Source: CADEER01 sp965216585 (lineage in GTDB: Bacteria; Desulfobacterota; Binatia; HRBIN30; CADEER01). From it: a DNA stretch of 64,000 nt. A program made the translations under genes and the position numbers. Position 1 is the first letter of the stretch. Every line of letters begins with the position of its first letter. Positions 34,187-44,415 of the stretch are shown here, piece by piece. The DNA lies in contig CBDCGC010000003.1 in the NCBI GenBank assembly GCA_965216585.1, forward strand, positions 3,286,001-3,350,000, in the 5' to 3' direction. The notes under the pieces are model-generated. The model did no database searches and was not told where the DNA came from. It saw only the letters and a program-made list of their open reading frames with translations.

Positions 34187-37100
34187 ATGGGCCGACGGGT
34201 GGTAGCGGTATTCGCATTCGTGGTTTCGGCAATGCTCGTCGCTTGTGGTGGCGGTGGCGGTGGCAGCGGCGGTGGCACCATCAATCCACCGAATACCCCG
34301 GTGACGGGTGGCGGCGCGGCGGTGACCAACCATCAGGTTTGCGACGGCACCGGTCGCCTGTGCCTTGGCATCGACGATCTCACTCTCGCCGCTGGAGAAT
34401 CGACTCGTGTCGTGGTGACGGTGCTCGACGCGGCGGGCCGCGGCCTGCCGGGCACACGCGTCGAGATCGGTGACGGCTCCAATACCGAGATCAAGGGTGG
34501 CAGCGGTACGACCGACGGAAACGGCCAGCTCATTGCTACTTTGGATGCCCTTTTCGGTGGCCAGTCGATCATTACCGCCCGCGCGCCGGATCTCGGTGCC
34601 GATGTCTTCCTGCGCATGAGCGTACGCGGCGGTGTCGCGCCGACGCCGCAAGGCACGGTGACGGGGACTGTCATCCCGCCGACCTTGACTCCAACCCCCA
34701 TCGACGCCGATGAAGTGGCGACGATCTTCATGGAAACGATTCCCTTTTCGGTCAGCTCGGAGCCCGGCGGCGAAGTGCTGGTGCGAGCCTTTGCCTTCGA
34801 CTCGAACAACGAGCCAGTAGACAACGTCAACCTCTTGTTCTCCTTTTCACCGCAGGTGGGTGTGCTGCGTCCGATTACGGAGCGCACCCGGACGGTGATC
34901 GACGAGAACGGCAATACACTGGCTGGTGTTGCCGAGGTGTTGATCGAAATCCCGCCCAACCAGGCTTCTCCCGGCGACGTGACGGTGACAGCGTCGTCGC
35001 CGACGGCCGAGGGTTCGGTATCCTTCTCAATCGTTCCGGGCAACGCCCCGCGGCCGATCTCGACGATTCTTGTTGAGGCTTCCGACTCCCAGTGTGGCAC
35101 CGATAGCGGCGGATCGATCGTCCTGCGTGCCGTCGTCTTCGACGCCGACAATCGGCCGCTCGACGGTGTCAATGTACTCTTTCTCACCGATTCGGGAGTG
35201 GGTCGATTCATACCACTCGTTTCAGAAACCGCGTTGCTAGGGAATCAAAACGGTGCTGCCGAGTCGACTCTGCAAATTCCGGTCGGTGCCCCGGTTCGTA
35301 TCGACCCTCAGACGGGAGCCATCTTGCCGTACAGCTACAAGGCTCGTGCCGGTGGGATTGAAGGCACGGCGCAGATTTTCATCGTCCCGGGCAGGGATTC
35401 ATGCGGCGGTGATGCTACCGCGGGAACGGGAGTACCGTCCTCTGTTGTCCTGGGTGCCGGGAACAGGACTCTGCGCGTGCGCGGGAATGGTGCACTCGAG
35501 CTGTCTCAGGTGCGTGCCACCGTCCGTGATAGCGGTAACAATCCGGTGACAGAATCGAAAGTGCGGTTCTTTCTCGATGAGTCCACCAGTGCGGCGGGCG
35601 CGACGATCTTGCCGGCCAACTCCAATGGCGGTTTCTGTTCCGAAACGGTCCAGGCGTGTGAGCAAAATTCGGATTGTCCCGACGGTGAAACCTGCGAGAT
35701 CGATGCTGACAATCGTTTCGTTGCGATTACCGATCTGGCCGGAAACGCGCAGATTACCGTGCGCTCCGGAAGTGAAATCGGAACGGTGACCGTGAGTGCG
35801 GAAGTCGTTTCGACGGCAGACACCGTGGAAACCGTGCCGTGTTCGCACCCAGATGATGCTGGGTCGCGCTGCATTCGCGCTGCGGGGGTCGTGCTGACGG
35901 TCACGGCGGGCGCCCCTGGCCGACTGTCGATCGCGATCAACGATGCATTTGTCGACAATCAGGATGGTTCACTTACGACGACCCTGGCGGTTGTCGTGAC
36001 GGACGAATTTGGCAACACCGTGCCAGATGGCATCCCGGTCAGCGTCCGTGTTGGATCGCTGGGGGATGACGCCGGCGTGCGCGATCGAGTCTCCGTTATT
36101 GGCTTTCCTCAGACCTTTGGTGAAGCGCCTTGCGATGTCACGCAGTTTCCCTCGCAGGCAGCCCTTCCGGTGATTCCCCAGCCGGGAACGGCGATTACGT
36201 GCGTCGTTTTTCCCCCAAGTTTGCAGGGGGCTGATCTTCTTCTCGTGGCGTCGTCGAACGGAGTGTCGACTTCGCGAGTCGTCACGCTGCCAGGATTTGT
36301 CGACAACATTATCGTCGCGGCGAATCCGACTCGGGTATTGGTGACCGAGAACCAACTCGGCACGTCGCTGGTGACGGCAGCCGTCCTGGATGACTTCGGC
36401 GACCCGGTGCCGAACGTCGAGCTGACCTTCGAGACGGATCCGACCATTGCCAATTTCGGCGCGGGTGCTTCGCCACCGTGGATTACACGGGCTCGCAGCG
36501 ACTCGGATGGCGTTGCGACGGCAACGGTTCAGATCGGACCGGCAAGTACGACCACCGGAATGGTCGAGGTTCTCGTCTACGGTGGCGGTGTCCAACGTTT
36601 TCTCGCTTCGAGAACGACGATCGACTTCTCCGCGACGGGCATCTCGCCGACCGGCGGAGTGCGCGCTGTCAATTTCGTTCGCGCTGATCCCGACTCGGTA
36701 TCCGTCAGCGGCGGCAGTGGCGCGACACAGTCGATCGTTCGCTTCGTCGTGGTCGATTCGGATGGGGAACCCTTGCCCGGTGTCGATGTGGACTTCTCGG
36801 TGAGCGGTCTCGGGGGGGCGCGGTTGTTCCCCGCATCGGCGACGTCCGACAGTCAGGGCTTGGTCGAGACGACCGTCTTCTCCGGAACACTGGCCAGTAC
36901 ACTGCAGGTGTCCGCCTCGGTAGATGTCGACGAGAATGGCAGCGCCGACGTCGTCGGTCGCTCTGATGCCATCGTCGTACGCGGCGGTCGCCCCAGTGAT
37001 TCGCGCATCACTGCTGCGGTCGAGTTTCTCAATGTGGCCGGGTTGGTGACCTCGGGGATCGAGAACGGCGTTTTCGTTTTCGTGAACGATCGGTTTGGCA

Positions 37101-39427
37101 ACGCGGTGAGCGAAGGGACGATCGTCTCGTTCGTCTCCAACGGTGGAAGCATCAGTCGCCAGCAAGCGACCGACTCCGATGGCGTGGCGTCGGCCGTGCT
37201 GCTGACCGGGCAACCGATTCCATCGAACGGCATCGTTACGGTTCTCGCGACGATGGTTGGTGAGGAGTCTTTCACCGACGCAAACGGCAACGGTACGCGG
37301 GACTCCAACGAGCCCTTCTCCGATGTAGCCGAGCCGTTCATCGATGTGGATGGCAACGGTCGATTCGACGCGGATGTCGAACACGAGGTCTTCGTCGATA
37401 CCAACAACAACGGCCAATGGGACGAGGCGCAGGGCGCTGGTGTTTGGGATGAGGAAGCGATCCTTTGGCGTACCGTCGACGTCACGTTCTCTGGCCGAAC
37501 GATCGCGACCATCGAACCTGAACGGGCGACGATCTTCTCAGATGAACCGCTCGAGTTGACGCTGACCCTCGCCGATGCCAACAACAATCCGCTGACCAGT
37601 GCGACCATCTTGCGGACGGGCACTGAAAGCTCCGGAGGAAGTGTCAGCTTCTCGGGTCCGGACCGTTTCGATATCCCCGACTCGCAGACGTTCAACGCGC
37701 TGGTGGACGGGACGAATCGCTTTCACTTCACGTTCGTCCAGGGACTCGGTGGCGACAGCAATGTCGTTTTCATCGAGGTCGAAAGTGAGAGCGGCTTGGC
37801 CCCGGGTGGCAACGGATCCGTCTCGCTTCAGGTTCCGATCCAGATCTTGGATCGCCCAACGGCCACTCGAACGCCGACCATCACTCCGACGGGAACGCAG
37901 ATCCCCACTGAGACTCCGATCCCTGAAGATTCTCCCACCCCGACACAAACCCCACTCGATCCGACGCCTACCTTCACTCCTCGACCCGGAGCGATGGCGT
38001 TTCTCAACGCCGATCCGACTCGGGTGGGTGTGCGCGGTTCGGGGATTGCTGAGCAGTCGGTGGTTACGTTCCGCGTCACCGACGACCAGGCGCGGCCGGT
38101 CGAAGGTGTAACGGTTCGCTTCTCCGTGCAGTCGCTTGGTGGTGAGAACGTTTCGCCGGGCGAGGCGGAGACAGGGCCGAACGGCGAAGTTTCGACGGTT
38201 CTGACCTCGGGGCGCCGTACTGCCAGTGTGCGGGTGCGCGCCGAGCTGGTTGACGAGCCGACGATCTTCACGCAGTCGACCGGCGTCAGCATTATCGGTG
38301 CGGCGCCGGCTGCCGACCGCTTCTCGATTGCGGCGGAGTTTGGCAACATCTCGGGTGCGGTTCGCCTCGGGATCGAAGATCCCATCACTGCCTTCCTCAA
38401 TGACCGCTTCGGCAATGCGGCACCCGAGGGTACCGTGGTGAGCTTCCTGTCGAACGCGTCGTCAGTGGTGAACCCATCGACTTCGGATGCCGACGGACGC
38501 GCCGGTGCGACATTGATCTCAGAAGGCGGGCGCTTCCCGCCCGATGGCATCGTGCGCGTCCTCGCGTTCACCCGCGGCGAGGAGCCGTTCGTCGATGCCA
38601 ACGGCGACGGTGTCTACAACCTGGGCGAGAGCTTCACGGACATTCCGGAGCCGTTCATCGACTCGGACGGCAACGGTGTCTACGACGCCGGCAATCCTTT
38701 CGACATGCTGGTCGACGTCAATGACAACGGTGTCTGGGATTCGGCGCAGAACCCCGGCGTTTGGGACAACAATGCGCTGATCTTCGACGTCGTTCCGGTG
38801 ACTTTCTCCGGACCTACGCGGGTGATCCTCGAGCCGAGCGGTGGGTTTTCACTAGCCGACGGCGGCAGTCAGAGCTTCACCCTGGGAATTGCCGATTCGC
38901 TCAACAACCCGCTGGTCGGTGGTAGCACGATCTCGATCGAGGTCTCCGAAGGGCTGGAGCTCCTCGGTATTCCGTCATCGTTCCAGTTGCCGGATGCGCA
39001 GTCGTTTGGCCAGACCATCGGCGGACTGAACTTCTTCACCTTCTCCGTCGTCGATGCCGAGCCCGGTCAGGGTGATGGTGCACAGAACGTCACGGTCACG
39101 GTGACCGTTGATTCGGATCCAACGACGACGGCTCCCGGAGGTAACGGGTCTACCGTTGTGCAGCGTTCGGGTACCCTGCTGCCACCTCCGACGCCGATCC
39201 CGACCGACACGGCGACCAATACCCCGACCCAAACGGCGACGCCTACGGAGACGCCGACGGCGACCAACACGCCTACCAATACGCCGACTCCGACGAGTAC
39301 ACCAACTAATACGCCGACGAATACGCCGACTTCGACGAACACGCCGACGGCGACCAACACTCCAACCAACACGCCGACGGATACGGCGACGATGGTTCCG
39401 ACGGCTACGGCAACGGCGACGCCGTAG
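34187..39427 (+). CDS. Giant Ig-like (Big) repeat surface lipoprotein
   Basis: ATG 34187, with GGGAGG 7 nt upstream, gives 1746 residues. Lipobox LVAC puts lipid on C20, followed by a Gly-rich linker. About nine or ten Ig-like domains of the Big_1 kind follow (VVTVLDAAGRGLPGTRVEIG; VVVTDEFGNTVPDGIPVSV). A roughly 400-residue module is present twice (about 36670-37850 and 37999-39190). Each copy holds Asp/Asn-rich calcium-like loops (DANGDGVYNLGE, DSDGNGVYDAG). A TP-rich linker separates the copies and the chain ends in NTPT repeats. It is likely a cell-surface stalk or adhesin. A cysteine motif matches the preceding lipoprotein. Confidence 0.8.
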   Translation: MGRRVVAVFAFVVSAMLVACGGGGGGSGGGTINPPNTPVTGGGAAVTNHQVCDGTGRLCLGIDDLTLAAGESTRVVVTVLDAAGRGLPGTRVEIGDGSNTEIKGGSGTTDGNGQLIATLDALFGGQSIITARAPDLGADVFLRMSVRGGVAPTPQGTVTGTVIPPTLTPTPIDADEVATIFMETIPFSVSSEPGGEVLVRAFAFDSNNEPVDNVNLLFSFSPQVGVLRPITERTRTVIDENGNTLAGVAEVLIEIPPNQASPGDVTVTASSPTAEGSVSFSIVPGNAPRPISTILVEASDSQCGTDSGGSIVLRAVVFDADNRPLDGVNVLFLTDSGVGRFIPLVSETALLGNQNGAAESTLQIPVGAPVRIDPQTGAILPYSYKARAGGIEGTAQIFIVPGRDSCGGDATAGTGVPSSVVLGAGNRTLRVRGNGALELSQVRATVRDSGNNPVTESKVRFFLDESTSAAGATILPANSNGGFCSETVQACEQNSDCPDGETCEIDADNRFVAITDLAGNAQITVRSGSEIGTVTVSAEVVSTADTVETVPCSHPDDAGSRCIRAAGVVLTVTAGAPGRLSIAINDAFVDNQDGSLTTTLAVVVTDEFGNTVPDGIPVSVRVGSLGDDAGVRDRVSVIGFPQTFGEAPCDVTQFPSQAALPVIPQPGTAITCVVFPPSLQGADLLLVASSNGVSTSRVVTLPGFVDNIIVAANPTRVLVTENQLGTSLVTAAVLDDFGDPVPNVELTFETDPTIANFGAGASPPWITRARSDSDGVATATVQIGPASTTTGMVEVLVYGGGVQRFLASRTTIDFSATGISPTGGVRAVNFVRADPDSVSVSGGSGATQSIVRFVVVDSDGEPLPGVDVDFSVSGLGGARLFPASATSDSQGLVETTVFSGTLASTLQVSASVDVDENGSADVVGRSDAIVVRGGRPSDSRITAAVEFLNVAGLVTSGIENGVFVFVNDRFGNAVSEGTIVSFVSNGGSISRQQATDSDGVASAVLLTGQPIPSNGIVTVLATMVGEESFTDANGNGTRDSNEPFSDVAEPFIDVDGNGRFDADVEHEVFVDTNNNGQWDEAQGAGVWDEEAILWRTVDVTFSGRTIATIEPERATIFSDEPLELTLTLADANNNPLTSATILRTGTESSGGSVSFSGPDRFDIPDSQTFNALVDGTNRFHFTFVQGLGGDSNVVFIEVESESGLAPGGNGSVSLQVPIQILDRPTATRTPTITPTGTQIPTETPIPEDSPTPTQTPLDPTPTFTPRPGAMAFLNADPTRVGVRGSGIAEQSVVTFRVTDDQARPVEGVTVRFSVQSLGGENVSPGEAETGPNGEVSTVLTSGRRTASVRVRAELVDEPTIFTQSTGVSIIGAAPAADRFSIAAEFGNISGAVRLGIEDPITAFLNDRFGNAAPEGTVVSFLSNASSVVNPSTSDADGRAGATLISEGGRFPPDGIVRVLAFTRGEEPFVDANGDGVYNLGESFTDIPEPFIDSDGNGVYDAGNPFDMLVDVNDNGVWDSAQNPGVWDNNALIFDVVPVTFSGPTRVILEPSGGFSLADGGSQSFTLGIADSLNNPLVGGSTISIEVSEGLELLGIPSSFQLPDAQSFGQTIGGLNFFTFSVVDAEPGQGDGAQNVTVTVTVDSDPTTTAPGGNGSTVVQRSGTLLPPPTPIPTDTATNTPTQTATPTETPTATNTPTNTPTPTSTPTNTPTNTPTSTNTPTATNTPTNTPTDTATMVPTATATATP
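39180..39424 (+). repeat. Degenerate ACNCCGACN repeat encoding the TP-rich C-terminus
   Basis: Imperfect copies of AAYACGCCGACG encode TNTPT-type repeats at the C-terminus of the Ig-like lipoprotein. Copy number could vary by slippage without frameshift because most units are multiples of three. A shorter relative lies at about 37850-37990. In the protein it probably forms an extended linker with no fold. Confidence 0.75.
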
Positions 39428-39435
39428 GTTCACTG

Positions 39436-39464
39436 AAAAAGGGGCGGCTCGAGCGAGCCGCCCC
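39436..39464 (-). terminator. Rho-independent terminator, strongest for the minus strand
   Basis: A perfect 11-bp stem, GGGGCGGCTCG (39441-39451) and CGAGCCGCCCC (39454-39464), is followed on the minus strand by TTTTTC. It would terminate the minus-strand transcript ending at 39586 and could also act on the plus-strand Ig-like gene, where the T-run is poor. Confidence 0.75.
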
Positions 39465-39514
39465 TGCTCTCTCCGATCAGCCGCCGGCGACGATGTCGGG
39501 TAGCTCGGCGCGCT

Positions 39515-39584
39515 GATTGGTGACTCGTGATTCGTGATTGGTGATTGGTTGCCGGAGTCACCAGTCACGAATCACCAATCACCA
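39515..39584. repeat. Heptanucleotide repeat array in inverted arrangement
   Basis: Five units of GAYTSGT (39515-39549) face four units of RTCACSA (39557-39584) across TGCCGGA. Together they can form an imperfect hairpin next to the sigma-54 activator's stop codon. The same heptad family appears at 44253-44385. Confidence 0.8.
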
Positions 39585-39585
39585 C

Positions 39586-41169
<1,584 letters not shown>

Positions 41170-41183
41170 AGCGATGGAGAGGC

Positions 41184-42191
41184 TTATTGTTTCTCGTTGG
41201 CGCGTGCCCAGGCGAGCTCTTCTTCGATCACTTGGCGAAACGCCTCGAAGGGCTGCGCGCCGTCGAGCATCCGGCCGTTGACGAAGAAAACCGGTGTTCC
41301 GTTGACGCCGGCCGCCTTGGCGGCCGCGATGTCCGCCTCGAGGGCGTCCTCGTGGTCCTTGTTTTTAAGGCAGGCATCGAATTTCTCCCGCTCGAGTCCG
41401 ACCTCATTGGCGACTGTGTTGATTGCTTCGGCGGACAACTCGCCGAGCGCCATGACCTTGTCGTGGTATTCCCAGAACTTGCCCTGCGCGTTGGCGCAAT
41501 GTCCGGCCTCGGCTGCGATCCTGGCGTTGGCGTGGAAGGAGAGCGGGTAGTCGCGGTAGGAGAGGCGGACCTGGTCGCCGTAGGTGGCGATGACTTTCTT
41601 GACGGATGCTTCGGCGCGTTTGCAGAATGGACACTCGTAGTCGGCGAATTCGACGATCGTGATCGGCGCGTCGGCGGCGCCGCGATTGCGCGTGCCCGGT
41701 TTCACTTCGATCTTCGGTGGCCGCAGGGCGATCTCGGTCGCGTACTTCTTCTTGAGCTCGGCGATGTAGTTGTCGTGGCGCGTCGATATCTTGATCTGCT
41801 TCAAGTAGTCGATGGCGCTTTCGCGCACGTCCTCCAACGTTGCATCGCCGAGTCCGGCTTTCTGTTGTTCGTAGAGCGCGCGAATCTCCTCTTCGGTCGG
41901 CTCGGCGACTTTCTCGATAATCTCCTTGTTGGCGAGATCTTCCACCGTGGTGCCTAGTGCCTTTGCCTCCAACTCGAACAGGGTTTCGCTGATGAGGTCA
42001 TCGAGACCCTCGCGCAAGATCTCGTAGCGCGTGTTTTCCAGCTCGAGGAGCTGGTTCGCCACTGCCTTCTCGACGGTCGCCCGGCTGATCGGTCGCTCGC
42101 CGACCGTGGCCAGGGGTTCGGCCGTGGCGAGCGCCGTGGCGAAAGGTAGCGAAAAGATCAGGGTGAGAGAGAACGAACGTCGTGGCTTCAT
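41184..42191 (-). CDS. Periplasmic DsbA-like thiol oxidoreductase with SurA-like N-terminal helices
   Basis: From ATG 42191 the protein is 335 residues with a signal peptide (FSLTLIFSLPFATALATA). Residues 25-140 are helical and start with ATVGERPISRATVEKAVANQ, as in SurA/PpiC-type N-domains. The C-terminal half is a DsbA-type thioredoxin fold with CPFC in FADYECPFCKRAEAS and cis-proline in NGTPVFFVNG. The prolyl isomerase domain itself is absent. It should catalyse disulfide exchange on secreted proteins. The Cys-rich lipoproteins and pilus proteins nearby are possible clients. Confidence 0.87.
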   Translation of the reverse strand: MKPRRSFSLTLIFSLPFATALATAEPLATVGERPISRATVEKAVANQLLELENTRYEILREGLDDLISETLFELEAKALGTTVEDLANKEIIEKVAEPTEEEIRALYEQQKAGLGDATLEDVRESAIDYLKQIKISTRHDNYIAELKKKYATEIALRPPKIEVKPGTRNRGAADAPITIVEFADYECPFCKRAEASVKKVIATYGDQVRLSYRDYPLSFHANARIAAEAGHCANAQGKFWEYHDKVMALGELSAEAINTVANEVGLEREKFDACLKNKDHEDALEADIAAAKAAGVNGTPVFFVNGRMLDGAQPFEAFRQVIEEELAWARANEKQ

Positions 42192-42273
42192 ACGCCAGAG
42201 GCTAGCGCGGATCAAAGCCTGATTCCACGGTCGCCAGGCCGAGCGTCGTTTCGCCAACCAGTGGCCCAGAACC

Positions 42274-43068
42274 TCAACCTCTTCCGCTGAGGATCTTCGA
42301 GAGATTGTTGGCGCTGTTGCTGCGATCGCCGTACTCGATGGCGAGACGCACCTCGTCGCGAGCTGCTTCGTCTTCGTCGAGTAGGTAGTGCAGCGCGGCG
42401 AGCATGAAGGCGTGGTCGCGTCGCTTTTCGGGCGCGCTCTGTTCTTTGCGGTATTCGACCATCAGTTGGCGTACCCGGCCGGCGCTGCGCCGGTCGATCG
42501 GAACGTAGCGCAATCCCTCCGGGTCGACGCGCAGAGCCCGGCGCATCGACCAGACGCCTCGCGCCAGATCGCCTGTATCGGCTGCCGCCAGCGCGACGCC
42601 TACCTTGGCGACGCCGTCCTTGGCGTCGTCGGTCGCCTCCTGCGCAAAAACGCGTAGCGCGTCGTAGGGTTTGCCGTCACCGAAGAGCTTCCAGCCCAGC
42701 CCAAACTCGAACGTGGGCGCTCCATCGTCGACCGGTTCATCGTGACGTTCGTAACAATCGACGCCGTGGTGGTGATGGTGCCGATGTGCACGCCAACCCC
42801 AATAGTAGGATGGGCCGAAGGCGAAGAAGGGCGACCAGTAGCCGTAGTGCCGGAAACGACGGGGCCGGTAGCGGTGCGGATGAAAACCGTAGCGCCGGCT
42901 GTGCAGATGGCGCGGGTGGTGGCGAAACGCCAGTGGCGGACCGAGCCGCCGGTGCCGGGCGCCGCGCAGCACGTGGCGGCTGCGACCGCGCCTGTCGGCC
43001 TCTGCTGCAGTTGCCAAAAGGACCGACGTGGTAAACGCAAGCGTCAAGACCAAAACGATCTTTTTCAT
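42274..43068 (-). CDS. Exported His/Arg/Tyr-rich protein of unknown function
   Basis: I do not recognise the family. This 264-residue protein has a signal peptide (IVLVLTLAFTTSVLLATAAE). A segment from about residue 26 to 105 is extremely rich in His, Arg and Tyr, including HHHHH and RYGFHPHRYRPRRF. The C-terminal 140 residues are helical with TPR-like repeats (LGWKLFGDGKPYDALRVFA; ARDEVRLAIEYGD). The His-rich part may bind metal or polyanions in the periplasm. It lies between aroB and the DsbA-like gene on the same strand. Confidence 0.65.
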   Translation of the reverse strand: MKKIVLVLTLAFTTSVLLATAAEADRRGRSRHVLRGARHRRLGPPLAFRHHPRHLHSRRYGFHPHRYRPRRFRHYGYWSPFFAFGPSYYWGWRAHRHHHHHGVDCYERHDEPVDDGAPTFEFGLGWKLFGDGKPYDALRVFAQEATDDAKDGVAKVGVALAAADTGDLARGVWSMRRALRVDPEGLRYVPIDRRSAGRVRQLMVEYRKEQSAPEKRRDHAFMLAALHYLLDEDEAARDEVRLAIEYGDRSNSANNLSKILSGRG

Positions 43069-43146
43069 ACCGACATGGTGCCGGTGTTGGCCGCTTGGGT
43101 CAATTTCGCGCGGGACCCGACAAAGGGGGAGGGTGAACGGCGGGAA

Positions 43147-44226
43147 CTACTTGCGAATCGCCGCCCAACCGGCGTCGACGGCGCGGCGCGCAATGTCGTC
43201 GCGAATGACCACCTGGCCGAGCGCCGTCGGCAGCACGAAATTGATACGGCCGTCGCGTACCTTCTTGTCGAGTTGCATGGCAGCATAGAGGGTACCGTCG
43301 TCGGTGAGGGCATGGCGGCTGTGCAAACCGAGCCGTTCGAGCAGCGTGCGCACGCGCTCGGCCAGGGCGGCGTCGCACAGACCGGCGGCGGCGGCGGTCG
43401 TTGCCGCGGCGACGAGGCCGAGGCCGACCGCCTCGCCGTGTTGCACCGGTCCGTAGCCGGTGGTCGCTTCGATGGCGTGCGCGAACGTATGGCCGAGGTT
43501 GAGATGGGCGCGTACGCCGGCTTCGCGCTCGTCCTCGGCGACGACAGCCGCCTTGATGGCGACGTTCCGGCCTACCAACTGTGCCGTGATCTCGGGATCC
43601 GTGGCGAGGATGGCATCGGCGTTGTCCTCGATGAACGAGAAGAGCGAAGGGTCGCGAATGATCGCGTGCTTGACGCATTCGGCCAGGCCGCAGCGAATCT
43701 CCCGTGACGGCAAGGTCTTCAACGTCAGGGCATCGGCAACGACTGCCACCGGCTGGTAGAATGCACCGATGAGATTCTTGCCCTGTGGCACGTTGACGCC
43801 GACTTTGCCGCCGACACTGGAATCGACCATGGCGAGGAGCGTCGTTGGACATTGTACGAAGGGAACCCCGCGCAAATACGTCGCGGCGACGAAGCCCGCG
43901 GTGTCGCCGGTAACGCCACCGCCGAGAGCGATCACCGGCGAGCGCCGCTCCAGGCGGGCGTCGAGCAGTCGTTCGTAGGTGTTGCGCACGGTGTCCAGAG
44001 TTTTGTGGGCCTCACCCACTGGCAGTGTGGCGACCAGAGTATCGTAGTCGGCCGCGCGCAGCGCCGCGACGGCGTCGTCGCCATGCAGTGCGGCGACGTT
44101 GGTATCGACGAGGAGAGCGCAACGCTCGGCTGGCGCGACCGTACGAACCAACTCGCCCAAGCGCGCCAACGACCCGGCTTCGACGATGACTTCGTATTGA
44201 TGATGAGGCAGAACGACCGAAACCAT
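43147..44226 (-). CDS. aroB: 3-Dehydroquinate synthase
   Basis: AroB catalyses the second step of the shikimate pathway. ATG 44226 gives 359 residues beginning MVSVVLPHHQYEVIVEAG. NAD-binding GGGVTGDTAGFVAATYLRG, the DSSVGGKVGVN substrate loop and metal-ligand histidines near GHTFAHAIE are present. The frame extends to 44262 within the heptad repeat. It is first in a four-gene minus-strand block and is separated by 10 kb from aroK. Confidence 0.95.
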   Translation of the reverse strand: MVSVVLPHHQYEVIVEAGSLARLGELVRTVAPAERCALLVDTNVAALHGDDAVAALRAADYDTLVATLPVGEAHKTLDTVRNTYERLLDARLERRSPVIALGGGVTGDTAGFVAATYLRGVPFVQCPTTLLAMVDSSVGGKVGVNVPQGKNLIGAFYQPVAVVADALTLKTLPSREIRCGLAECVKHAIIRDPSLFSFIEDNADAILATDPEITAQLVGRNVAIKAAVVAEDEREAGVRAHLNLGHTFAHAIEATTGYGPVQHGEAVGLGLVAAATTAAAAGLCDAALAERVRTLLERLGLHSRHALTDDGTLYAAMQLDKKVRDGRINFVLPTALGQVVIRDDIARRAVDAGWAAIRK

Positions 44227-44252
44227 GGGCAACGAATAACACCACCAGTCGC

Positions 44253-44385
44253 CAATCACCATTCACCACTCACGACCCACCAATCACCATTCACCACTCA
44301 CGACCCACCAATCACCAGTCACCAGTCATCAATCACCAGTCACGAATCACCAATCACGAACCACCATTCACGAACCACCATTCAC
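44253..44385. repeat. Nineteen consecutive degenerate heptanucleotides (consensus CAATCAC)
   Basis: The sequence divides without gaps into 19 heptads such as CAATCAC, CATTCAC, CACTCAC, GACCCAC, CAGTCAC and GAACCAC. A 28-bp unit is exactly duplicated at 44253-44280 and 44281-44308. It fills the gap between aroB and the divergent SDR gene and belongs to the same family as the array at 39515-39584. Confidence 0.9.
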
Positions 44386-44415
44386 CCCCTGCCGCCAACC
44401 TGCTAGCCTCGCCGC

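Noticed and set aside
44253..44385. CRISPR or iteron array
   Set aside because: Heptads are contiguous with no spacers, and no replication initiator gene is nearby, so neither CRISPR nor a plasmid-type origin is supported.
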